Shown here: in pieces, positions 1-10,694 of the stretch
How the letters are laid out: each line of letters starts with the position of its first letter
How positions within the stretch are numbered: position 1 is the first letter of the stretch
Source of the DNA: Erigeron canadensis
Lineage: Eukaryota > Streptophyta > Magnoliopsida > Asterales > Asteraceae
Reading direction: 5' to 3'
DNA: 64,000 nt
Assembly: GCF_010389155.1 (NCBI RefSeq)
Contig: NC_057766.1
Span: 41,363,516 to 41,427,515 of the forward strand
Program-made: the position numbers and the translations under genes
Notes under the pieces: model-generated
Database searches by the model: none
What the model was told of the DNA's origin: nothing
The model's input: the letters and a program-made list of their open reading frames with translations, nothing else

Positions 1-1816
1 TGTCAAGTGGGTCCCCAGGACAGTGGAAAAACGTGCCGATATTGATGTTTATGAGATGTGATATGCACTTTTATGTTACTAGGCCCATTCTTTTCTTGAA
101 TGCTGGTTCACAAAGTAGATTTACATGATTCTCATTTACTTACTTTTCCGGTCTTTTATTATTGTCTTTACACGCTCATGTTGGGATCTCTAAGGTTTAT
201 GAAAGATCGCATCTTTGACTGTGTTTCGGTATCCCCACATGGTTCAGATTTCGTATATGCTTACCTTAGTCCTTTTCTAATCTTTGGTGACACAACCATC
301 ATTGAAATTGAAATTGCAAGATTTTGCTGGAGACATGGATATGTTTAAGTGTTTGACTATTAGTCTTATGCGTCAAATGTATGCTACTAATGATTATAAA
401 GAGGGGAAATTTCGTGGAACAACTTAGTTACATGCTTACATTACTATTTCGTGATTCGTAATTACAAAAGTGACTGAAGCAGTATCGGGTTCATTCCTAG
501 CAAATACGGAAAGGTTGCCAATAAATAAGAGGTGTTTTAAAATGTAATTGTTGCAACTTATATGATACATAGGAGTCTATCTCTTTGGGCCATAATTTGA
601 CCTTATCTGTGCACGAAGTATTGTTAGAGAGTCAAATAAGTGTCAACTTTATAAGCTTTGATGATAACCTAAGTATTACATGGAATTTTTTGATAGATTG
701 GAATGGGCAGTTCTAAGAAACGTATACTAGTAAAGTCAATGTGACATCTTTAAAACAATGCTTTGATATGTGACAAGTGATTGGCCACATTTTAAATTAG
801 TTTCTTACTTTCTTCTTATCATGTTATGCCAATCGTGACTACATTCAAGCAACAAGCTAGATGTTATAATTTTCTGTCTTCCTTGAAACAGAACCAGGCA
901 GTTATAATAAGCTTTTCCACTGGACTATGTGATAAATAGTCTATACAGTATTACAGTGTGTTAAGAACCTTATCTAAATAAATTATACATGATATAACAT
1001 AACCAAAAAAGTAAATAACTGTTCTAGAGATATACAAAAGATGGATCAAGAAGCATCATGGCCTCTTTAAATTATTCATAGAAGGAAAAACCAATAGAAA
1101 GACGTCTGGCAGAACCTCACCAGAAGTCAAGTATGCAAGTAAAAGCTATTGACAAGAACCAAAAAAGGATATATGTGATGATATAGCTGTTATACAAGGA
1201 GGTTCAAAGTGGAGTTTCCTCATGTATCCTTTACAACAACAAAACAACTTGAAGGCAGACTTCCCAGAGAGTAAAACTAAAAAAAGTTATAAATTATAAG
1301 AGCTGTTAGCAAGAGTGGGTAATGGAATGTCTGTCAGTTTTTCTTGTTTACAACTGCCGGCAATTGGATGGATATTTGGGGATAATACGCTATAGTACCT
1401 GCTACTGGAAATAATAACAGGCCAAGTGTTTTTGTAAATAGATCATGAATAATTTACCACAAAGATTGAATCATATATAATATCGTATTGAGTTCATCAA
1501 TAATGTTTCAGCATTTAGTATTTTATGTTATCTTATTGATCTGTAGTCCTTAATCCTTATTGTGTTAATCAAAGTACTCCCTTTCTGACCTGTGAGCGTT
1601 GTTAGTTTACTTATCATTCTACATTCACCTCTCTTTTTGATAATACCTGTTTGCCTGTATAACGTCTGTTATGCTTTTGTCCACACACATTCCTTTAAAG
1701 TTGTTAGGTCTGTGGGTAAACCAGGTGCGTCATTAACGCATTGAGAATACTGATATAAGAATGAAGACAATACTAGCTTCCTAATTGTCTGATACTTGTC
1801 ATCCTATTTGCTACAG
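1..1816. other. Probable intron / no gene recognised
   Basis: AT-rich DNA without a convincing exon. The carrier gene that starts in the window at 1817 lacks about 70 N-terminal residues, and I could not find them here, so this stretch is most likely a long intron of that gene. Short open frames at 100-348 and 1785-2012 show no family features. Confidence 0.4.
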
Positions 1817-4637
1817 GGTGTTTACTATTATTTCTATCAAATATTCAGGAGCAAGGCTGAAGCTACTGCACTTAGACGTAAGAAGGAAGGAGCCGGGGAT
1901 GGATCTGTTGGAATGCTTTCATCACTCATGGTGGCTGCTATGTCCGGGTAGCCTACTTTTCGTTCTTTCCATAATATTATCTTATCAACATCTTATGGTT
2001 CCAAGGTATTGAGATATGAGAATAAGAATATCTTAGGGCCCGTTTGGTTGTAGAAAATGTTTTAGTTTTTCATTTCTATTTTTCTAGAAAAGGAAAGGGT
2101 TTTTGTTTTTTTAGAAAACAAACAAAAATTTTGAAAACGCGTTTTAATTTGAAAACTAGAAAACATGTTAGAGATGTGAGGATAGAGGAGGGGAATGGAA
2201 AATGAAAATGGAAAACAAGAAAAAGATGTTTTCAAGTTTTCCATTGAAAAGTGGAAAGCATTGTTTTCTACTTTTCTGTTTTCTTGGAAAATATTCTTAG
2301 AAAACTATGATTACAACGCGTTTTCTGTTTTCCATGTTTTCATGAAAAACAAAAATGGAAAACATGGGGTGTTTCCTGCCACCAAACGCACCCTTAGAGT
2401 CTCATACTCTGTTTAATATTATGTTAATTTCTTGAACTTGTGTTATAGGTGTGTAAATGTGCTGCTGACGAATCCTATATGGGTAGTAGTTACCCGTATG
2501 CAGGTGAGGATTTATATGCTTATCCTTATCAACTTTGTGTAATTCTAAGATTTGCATTAGAGCAATGGATTTTCTTGGAATCAGTAGCCTTTTAAAATGG
2601 TTTTCCGATTGTCTGTACTTCTAAGACAAGTCATGTATATGGCTATTAGCAAGATATTAAATTCCGAGGATTATCACTCTTTATCATGGTTTGGTTTCTG
2701 CTCTATGAGATGTAAACGAGTAATAAAAGATATTATATTGGTTCCAACCTATGTTTGGACTACACCTTGTTCCATCAGTTGACCCAACTTGGTTTGATGT
2801 GAAAAGTTCACAATCGGTTTTTTTTAGGAGCAATTATATTTTGTCTCACTTGTCTACTTCGAGATGGCATCAAGTTTTTCCCGTAGATTTAATAAAGCTG
2901 TTCAAACTTCAAAGTGACTTATTTGTGTGTGGCAAAAGTGAATGCAAGTATGGAAAGAAAATCGAGGGTGTCCATCTTGAGTTTCCAGCTTCCACCCTTA
3001 TGGTCACTTTTTTGGCTATCGTGGAAGTGTGTATTTCTAAACATAAAATTATGAATATCAATAAGTTTAAGCTATTTTGTAGTTATGGTTATAATTAATA
3101 ATTATTATCCCCCAGTTCCCTCCCTCCCAGTGCCTATTATAGTGGAGGAAATATCACTATTTACTTGGTTATATAACGCTGTATTTCTTTTCCGAATTTA
3201 AGGGACATATATGATGATACTCTGGGTTTTAATGTTACTCATTTTGCAGACCCACACAAAAAAATCTCCATCCGGCCAGGCGAAACCTCTTGTATCAGAG
3301 CATACAGTTGTTGGTGGAATAGAGCCACCTCCATACGCAACTAGCAATGCGGTATGTGCTGCTGTAGATCTCCATGTTGCTTCTATAGTGGCCATGATCT
3401 AGGCGTGTAACACTCTCTTGCTAAGCTTTTGACAATTTATATAAAATTTTGTTTCATCATAAAGCCAAATGAAAATTTGCTATGAGAGTATTACAGATAG
3501 TTCGTACTAAATAAAATGATTTTCAAGCCATCTAACAACCAACTCACTGTTCCAAATAAGTATTTATGAAAAAAAATTAATAATAAAATGATTATACAGC
3601 TATACAGCTACAAGCTGATAGTTGTCCAACTATTGTTTTCTTGATTGCTGTTCAATACCATAGTGTTGGCTATCAAGTTTATTATATTATTGGTTAAGTA
3701 TGACTTACAGTTGATCTATAGGATTATCAAGTCCTTGAGGTTGTAACTTGAATACCTTATTTTATACAGGTTCAAGAAGTCTTTGATGAAGCTGGAATCT
3801 GGGGATTCTGGAAAGGCGTTTTCCCGACATTGGTTATGGTATGTGTCAAATGACTTTGGTCTATGCTGTATGATTGTCACTTCTTGAGTCCTTGTCCCAA
3901 CTGTTTCCGCCAGGTCAGCAATCCTTCCATACAGTTTATGTTGTATGAGACCTTACTAAAGAAGTTGAAGCAGCGTCGTGCTTCAAGCAATAGTAACAAA
4001 GGTGTAACTGCTTTAGAGGCAAGTAATTGTTAGTGACGCTACTATAAAATTTTAGATATTTTTTTGAATATATTAACTTGTTATTCTATAGAAGTATACT
4101 ATCTGTTAACAATATCTGATACCTCCACATAGTATTTCAGATATTTTTGCTTGGTGCGTTGGCGAAACTTGGGGCTACAGTTGTAACTTATCCTCTTTTA
4201 GTCGTAAAGGTAAAGAACTTAGAAAATTTATAGAAAATGGCTTGTTAGATAATTGAGTAACATAAATGTTCTTTTTGTAATTGCAGTCAAGACTTCAAGC
4301 GAAGCAAGCAATTGGGGTGGACAAGAAGCATCAATATAAAGGTACATGTATCTTTGCTAATTAAAATATTTACTTACCTCCCACACATAAGGGGTGTTGC
4401 TTTTTGCTTTTCATTTCATTTATCTTTCATCTATCGTCATTAGGCACCCTAGATGCAATCTTAAAGATGATACGTTACGAAGGGCTCCATGGATTCTACA
4501 AAGGAATGAGCACAAAGATAGTACAGAGCGTTCTTGCAGCAGCAGTTTTGTTCATGGTAAAGGAAGAACTTGTGAATGGAGTTCGGTGGCTACTAGTGAA
4601 GGATGCAGCTAATGCTGTTAAATCTAAACCTCTGTAA
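1817..4637 (+). CDS. PXN: Peroxisomal NAD carrier, PXN-like mitochondrial-carrier-family protein (3' part)
   Basis: Eight exons read in frame: 1817-1947, 2449-2503, 3250-3351, 3770-3838, 3914-4018, 4141-4209, 4287-4341 and 4444-4637 (stop TAA). They give 259 residues; the family is about 330, so the N-terminus lies outside the window. Landmarks are GVYYYFYQ at the start of the first exon, NPIWVVVTRMQ in the second carrier repeat, GFWKG and PSIQFMLYE at the end of that repeat, TYPLLVVKSRLQ in the third repeat, and GFYKGMSTKIVQSVLAAA near the C-terminus. The family is six-helix and in Arabidopsis PXN imports NAD into peroxisomes by exchange with AMP/ADP, supporting fatty-acid beta-oxidation. 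The third-repeat motif has Val where most carriers have Asp/Glu, as I recall for PXN. The linker between repeats 2 helices (3250-3351) is variable. Intron 5 uses a GC donor. Identity is by remembered similarity; substrate is inferred. Confidence 0.88.
2031..2398. mobile_element. hAT-like MITE in a PXN intron
   Basis: The ends form an imperfect terminal inverted repeat: TCTTAGGGCCCGTTTGG at the left, and the complement of the right end reads TCTAAGGGTGCGTTTGG. The body is rich in GGAAAAC/GTTTTC pieces that also pair across the element. The GGGCCCGTTTGG type of end is common in plant hAT MITEs. I could not define a clean 8-bp target duplication. It lies in the intron between the exons ending at 1947 and starting at 2449. 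Confidence 0.6.
4019..4140 (+). other. GC-AG intron of the PXN-like gene
   Basis: The exon ends in GAG and is followed by GCAAGT, which fits the usual extended consensus of GC donors. The intron ends in TTTCAG. Joining at these sites gives the expected ALEIFLLGALAKLG stretch. The nearest GT alternative, five bases downstream, would add bases and break the reading frame. Confidence 0.85.
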
Positions 4638-5742
4638 CCGTATAGTAACACAACACGCCCGATTATCATTGTCCACACAAGATACTTAAAAGTTTCCAAG
4701 AAAAAACTGCCCTGGAGGGAGGAATCGTCCCCTTCCATTGAAAAAGTTGGCAAGGAACTAAATGATCATTGTTGTATTTGGATTTAGTGTATTGTTTAGT
4801 GGATAAGCGACAAAGCATTGTATGGTGTTGGTTTAATAGGTATAAACTATTATTATGATTATTAAATGTGAGGACAATCTTGTGGTAGCCCCATTTTTCT
4901 TATCCTTTTCTATTTTGTTCATTTTGGCTTAGTCTCATGTGAATTAATATCTGGAGTTTTAAGCTATCATGCAACGCATCCTGTTCTTTGTTGTTGAATG
5001 AGGGACCACCTAAAAAGTAGTGTTTATGAGTATTGTTATGTAGACACTGATAAATAATACTTGTTGTTAATCATGGAACATGAATTGCCTTTGTTATGCA
5101 AATTGATTTGTTAGTAGGTATATTAGATCAACTTGTTCTAATACATCTCTATCTGTTGCTTGTAAGCAAGCTTGTTGAATTCGCCAGGCAGTACTTTAGC
5201 TTTTGAGAGTAACTGGCTAGAATTATTTATATGTCGAACTTAGTTGGAACTTGTATATATATAAGTTTTATCCCAAAAAGAAAGTCTACAAACCTAGTTT
5301 CTTCTGCTTAGTGACTTATCATATAAACCCACTTTTGACTGAATTTATCCAAATTTTAACCAAGTTTCAAGACCGAGTAGGTTCACTCCACCTTGGTCAA
5401 TGAGCAAGTAACGGTTGCTTAATGAGTAATCAACCATCTGAACCGAGTTTTACAACTGTGCCTCTTCATCAAGGCTCGAGTTCTCTATAGTCATATACTG
5501 TACTAGAGAACAATTACATTGCACACTATACATTTTTTTGACTTTCTAAATTACTTAAACAGACTTGGTCAAGTCAATCATTTTGGTTTGAAAGGGCTTA
5601 AATTGTCTATACTCTATAGATGCAGGTCCGGTATTGTAAAATTCAATTTAGCTCGACCCGACCTGACCGATTATAAAATCTTGCAAGCAGGAAATGAAAG
5701 TCAAAATTCAGACAAACAGACCCTAGAAATCGTGGATCGGAG
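4638..5742. other. Intergenic: PXN-like 3' UTR and SPCS2 promoter
   Basis: The first 200-300 bases are probably 3' UTR of the carrier gene. The rest should hold the promoter and leader of the next gene. I see no clear TATA box, repeat or other gene. Confidence 0.4.
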
Positions 5743-5849
5743 ATGACGAGCACCAACGGCACAACCACCGTCACCAAAAACCAAAAGAAAGCCAATTTAT
5801 TAGATCATCACTCCATCAAACACTTACTTGATGAATCTGTATCTGAGGT

Positions 5850-5893
<44 letters not shown>

Positions 5894-8433
5894 ATATAAT
5901 TAATAAAATCGTATGATAATTTTATTTTTATTTATACTTGAGTTAATATATATCATTGATTTTGTTATTACGTGATATTAGATCGTAAAAAGCCGTGGTT
6001 ACAGTGAAGATGTGAGGATGAGTAATATCAGATTGTTGATTGGTTCCATCATTATTATCATTGCCTTGTTTGCTCAGTTTTACAACAAGAAGTTCCCCGA
6101 AAATAAGAATTATCTTATCGCCTGCATTGCATTATATCCTTTTTTCCGATATGTTTTATTTTGTTTATATATACACATAAATTTCGTTAAAATAATTGTT
6201 TAGAAATGGAGAGTGTATGAATGATTGATCCTTGACTGTGTTTCACGTATGTGATATTTAATGGGATATTGCACCTGGTTATCTACACCAAGGAAAAGAA
6301 TGCATTTATGTTTACTTATCCTCCCCCTGTAAGTTTATTTTTTTCGTTCTATTTTGTCGGTTATGGTTATGTTGTCATTAGGTTGCTGCTAATTGCTTCC
6401 TTTTAAAGAAACAAGAAACACCTGCAGTTTTTCAATAGGGAGACCTTTTTTTTTTCCTCAAAAGTGAACTATATATTATCACTGCTCAAATATGTACACC
6501 AACAATCTAATCTATTAGTCAGTATACTAAGAAATGCCATTCATTCATTCATCCTATCCATACTAGATACTACCTGTCTATACTAGCTACTCCAATCCAT
6601 ATTCAATCAATATTCATACACTCCAAAATCATGCTCTTCAATCCAGTCCTCAACTGATCCATATATTCTCAACAAGATTTGGTTGGATTCCCCATTTCTG
6701 ATATTCTTCGACTACATTTATAGTTTTATTAACCTTCAGCCCCATGAGCCTTAGTTTAACTGAGTCACAGATGTTCTCGATAAGGACTTTCTCACTTCTT
6801 ATCTCACTTCCAAACATTCTCCTGTTTCTTTCTTGCCAAATGTGGTACACCGTTGCACTCAAGATCAATCTTCCCCTAGCATTGTTAGTGCATTTAGCCA
6901 ACATTACATTAATCACATCTCTCCATTCACCAGGGATTCCTTTTAATGAGTTCTTCTTCATCATTTCCTCCCATACAGTTTTAGAGTACTTACACTGAAA
7001 GAACAGTCTGTACATTCTTTACAAAGAAAACATTTCATACTATCGTCATTGTTCCAAACCATTATTCTGTCTTGTGTTTGCAGGTTTCCTTGAACAGCCA
7101 GCCATACTAACCTTGGGAAAACCAAACAACCTTATTCCAAAACACATTTGCTTCATTGCCCCTGAAATCTTCCCATACTCTTTTAACAGTAAATTCTTCT
7201 TCCTTCCCACTGTTCATCCTCCAAACCACTCTATCCTATAGGGAGGCGTTTTTGAGGGTAGGTTCTATTTGTTTAGAGATTAAAAACATGGGATATGTAT
7301 AGGTGTGCATGTTATTTGATATGTATCAAAAGACGAAGATGAACCAAGCAAATGGTCTTAGCATGGAGTATTTTCGCTAGCCAATTAACACAAAAGTCAA
7401 TTTAAGCTAGCATAGATTATCTTTATCTGGGTACATGTTAACATAAGAGTTCCATAAAGAGATGCTTTATACAAACCTGCAAAAACTTCAACTATTAAAA
7501 ATATAGTTTTTTGGCCTCTTACGAGCTTGGATAATCCCACCCATTTTGCGGGCAGACTAATGAACTGTTTTTTTATATTTATTTATTTTATTTTTGTTTG
7601 AAGTTGCAATGTAAGGTTGTATTTTAATTGTTTTTAAGAATTCAGTGACTAACACGATTGTCATTTTTGTATCCTTTAAAAATCTGCTGTTTATTATTTT
7701 ATTTTTGTTTAAAGCAATTAGTATAGTATCTGTCAGAGCCAGTTTTAAAATTAGTTGCGTTATTAGTGATAGCATTTGGACTACCCACAAAAGATGCAGT
7801 CTTTATAGCATATGAAGGGCACTTGCTATGATTAATTAATTGCTTGAAAGACTCATTTGAATTTATCGCACCTGTTTCTCAAGGTGTTGAAATAAGTTCA
7901 AGTGCAACATCTAGAGTCTACTAGATAATAAGTAAGGGTGTGTTTCTCAGGGTATAACTTTTAGCGTTCAGCAGCGGCTCATTTACTTCTTGCACGATCT
8001 TTGTATGTAGGAGTAAATCTCAACTGTTTTTCATTCTCTACTTATCAGCTTAAGTTACTTTGTCAGGGATCGGTTTACAACAACACTGGCTTGATGATCT
8101 CTTCAAAGTTGCCCAGATTCTCTGATATGTACACCCTTACAATAGCCAGTGCAGATGCCAAATCTATTTCTGCTAAGCCAACGGTGGAGTTCACCAAAAG
8201 CGTCACAGAATGGTCTCTTTCTTACCCCTTGAACATGTACTTTATGCCAGTTCTTTTGTATCATTATTGATCAACTCTGTTTTATTTCACGCTTTATTCG
8301 GCTCCTTTGATATTAAAGAATATGAATGTTATGCAGGTTCACAAAAGATGGAGTGTTGGTGGAAGGTCTGTTCTGGAAAGATGTTGAGGATCTAGTAAAT
8401 GATTATTCCAAAGAACATAAGAAAACTAAATGA
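5743..8433 (+). CDS. SPCS2: Signal peptidase complex subunit 2 (SPC25)
   Basis: Five exons: 5743-5847, 5982-6133, 6247-6328, 8067-8212 and 8337-8433 (TGA), giving 193 residues, the normal plant length. The protein starts with a short polar arm, then SIKHLLDESVSEIV and RGYSEDVRMSN before the first membrane segment (about residues 51-70, very Ile-rich), then FYNKKFPEN and a second membrane segment (about 80-101). Next come YTKEKNAF, SSKLPRFSDMYTLTI, the FTKDGVLVEGLFWKDVE block and a Lys-rich tail. The family is an ER-membrane accessory subunit of the signal peptidase complex that cleaves signal peptides. Intron 2 is U12-type AT-AC. Intron 1 has a TCA microsatellite against its donor, and intron 3 holds a LINE remnant. 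The exon 4 donor (GTCTCT) is weak but is the only one that keeps TGG-TTC in frame. Confidence 0.93.
5850..5893 (+). repeat. (TCA)n microsatellite at the SPCS2 intron 1 donor
   Basis: About 14 tandem TCA units begin three bases into intron 1, directly after the GTA of the donor site (exon ends at 5847). Confidence 0.95.
6134..6246 (+). other. U12-type AT-AC intron in SPCS2
   Basis: The intron begins ATATCCTTTT, an exact match to the U12 5' splice consensus. It has TCCTTGAC, matching the U12 branch-site consensus TCCTTRAC, close to the 3' end and terminates in CAC. Splicing here joins GCATT to GTATGTG and yields ALYVIFNGILHLVIYTK, which follows the family sequence. No GT-AG pair nearby keeps the frame. 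Confidence 0.9.
6600..7250 (-). mobile_element. L1-type LINE remnant (zf-RVT region) in SPCS2 intron 3
   Basis: On the minus strand the frames at about 7250-6650 read like the zinc-binding region that follows reverse transcriptase in plant LINEs: VFWNKVVWF, then QDRIMVWNNDDSMKCFLC, then LFFQCKYSKTVWEEM and YHIWQERNRRMF. Stops and frameshifts break it. It lies antisense to SPCS2, and no reverse transcriptase core is present. Confidence 0.75.
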
Positions 8434-10443
8434 ATTTAATATATAAAAATCAAGACAGGTATAAGGAGAATGTCTGAGACATAGAGCAGTAGTTTGGGCT
8501 AATGGTGTTTTACCAACAAAGCGATCATTCTTAATTTATTGGATTTGGAACTTATATCATTTGATAAAAAAAAACCCTCATCTTATGGACTATTTGTCTG
8601 AAAATAGAGTTTAGAATACATAAATGTTTATTGGGACAGCTATTCTTATCATATTCTCTAGTACAACCATAGATGCCCAACATATGCCATTTTTTAATGA
8701 AGTCGGACAAGATTTGAACTTACAATGATGGTTTTTTATTACAACCTTTTTAACCAAGTAATTAAAGTGATGCGCTATATGCCATCATTGTAATTGTGTA
8801 TTTTTATTTTTTATTTTTATTATTATTTTTTTGAATCTTGCTCAACACAAAAAAGTTGATTAAGGGGGTGTTCGCTGGCAAATTGACATGGCTGATTTCA
8901 ATGGGTGAATGTACTACTCATTTTGAAGCTAAAATGTTTTAAAGTGCATATGATTAGGATTTGAGCCATATGCCCATATACCACATATGATATATTGTTA
9001 TTTAGTTTTTTTTTTTATCATGTCTTAACACAAAAAAGTTCATTAACGGGTGTTCGCTGTCAAATTGACATGGTTGACTTCAATGGGTTTGTAAATGTAC
9101 TTCTCATTTTTGACGGGAACATGTTTTGAAGTGACATACGACTAGCATTTGAACTTCTTGCTTCCATAGTTATGTCGAATGTTCGACATGTAGCTAAGAT
9201 TTGGACTCTTTACTTCTGTTGTTATGTCATATGTTCAACGCTACACGGTACCATTGAGGAAACATAACCTTTCCATTTTGACGTCTCTAGTTAATTTGCT
9301 AGAACAAGATAAACCCCATTTAGGAAGAGAACCAACTACTCAAAGTGGGAAAGGTCCTTTATGGAGTGCACCATTATAGAGTGTTATTCGTTGTTCTTTA
9401 ATTAACGTTGAAAAGGACCCCTTGTTTACGTTTTTTATGACGTCTCTTGCTTATTAATATATCACTTGACAACGATTAGTTCTTCGGCTCTTAAAAGATG
9501 CTATCTTTACTTTCTTTTATTTCGAATACATTTTGGAAGAGAAAAATAGACCAAACGAATCTTGCAATTAACCTTTTAAATTAAAAGAATTCGTTATTTC
9601 AAATAAATAAAATTGCTTCATAATACCAATGGAATCTAACATAAATAGAAATCAGTTTTAATATAACTTTATAAGTAAAGTTGGAAAATCTTGATCTTTG
9701 TATTAAAATTAAAGATTTAGATTCAATGATGGTTTTAAATTTTGATCATTGATGATGGTCTAAGAATTACAAGATCAAAATCCTCCAAATATATATCTAT
9801 AAAATTGTTTTTAACTTTAAAAGATCTCAATCCATCTACCATAGTCACTTTATATTTATTATTCAAATTATCATATAATTTAAAAAATATCAAAAATTTT
9901 GAATAGAATATCAACTTTCGAGTTCAATACTCAAGAATGATAAGTTTTTTAAGACATGTATGAGGCTTCTAATCAACATCTCGTTGTTAGGGCATATTTA
10001 AGGCTTTACTATTATACGGTAAGTTTTCTTTAATGTCGTATGCCACCATTTTATAGTTTTTAACTTTTGAAAAGATTTTTAGGTTAACTTTTGAGAGGTT
10101 TTTATCATTTTTTAAATTATAAATAGAAATAATTTAAATTATTGTTTTGTTAAACGTAACTTTAAGGACTGTAGTTAAAAATGCATTAAATATTTGTACA
10201 CTTATCATAAAATTTAAAAAATAAATTTTTAATATGAAAAGATAATTTTTTTTTTTTTATATAAAAACCAAATAGTCGGCTCCTCGATGACATGTCACAT
10301 ATCTCCTCCACAATTTCACCGCAACATGGATCCCACAAGGTAAGCCGTCAGCATGGCCCCACCCGGACTTCAAACAAACTTATATTCAATCACATTATAA
10401 CTTTCCTTTCAAGTCCGTATTTCCCTTTCATTAGCCCACCTCC
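8434..10443. other. Intergenic, AT-rich
   Basis: No gene recognised between the SPCS2 stop and the next promoter. It holds a diverged tandem duplication (8816-9165, listed separately) and very AT-rich sequence from about 9540 to 10260. Confidence 0.5.
8816..9165. repeat. Diverged tandem duplication, unit about 185 bp
   Basis: Two head-to-tail copies share TTAACACAAAAAAGTT-like starts, GGTGTTCGCTG, CAAATTGACATGG and TTCAATGGGT in the same order (about 8835-8990 and 9020-9165). The copies differ by point changes and small indels. Confidence 0.8.
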
Positions 10444-10454
10444 TCTATATAAAT
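10444..10454 (+). promoter_or_regulatory. TATA box of the 10695 gene
   Basis: CTATATAAATA lies 240 bases before the start codon at 10695, behind a pyrimidine-rich promoter. It implies a transcription start near 10480 and a 5' UTR of about 210 bases. Confidence 0.6.
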
Positions 10455-10694
10455 ATCTTTCATGTTTCCCTTATCTCCCTTGTTGTGCTTCTCTACCAGT
10501 TATATTATTATTCAATTAAATTAGTTATTCTAAAATAAAATTAAAAAGAAATATATCTATATAATCTAATCGAATCGCATCCTTGAATTAGATCTCTGTT
10601 GCATAGGGTTTCCAAAATCCGCCGATTCCATTAATTCGTTAATTTCTGATTAAAATAATAATTCATTAAATTAATTAAATCAATTACAAAAAAT

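Noticed and set aside
6134..6203. Open frame continuing past exon 2 of SPCS2
   Set aside because: The frame stays open for a few more codons by chance; the residues after ALY no longer match the family, and the U12 signals explain the junction.
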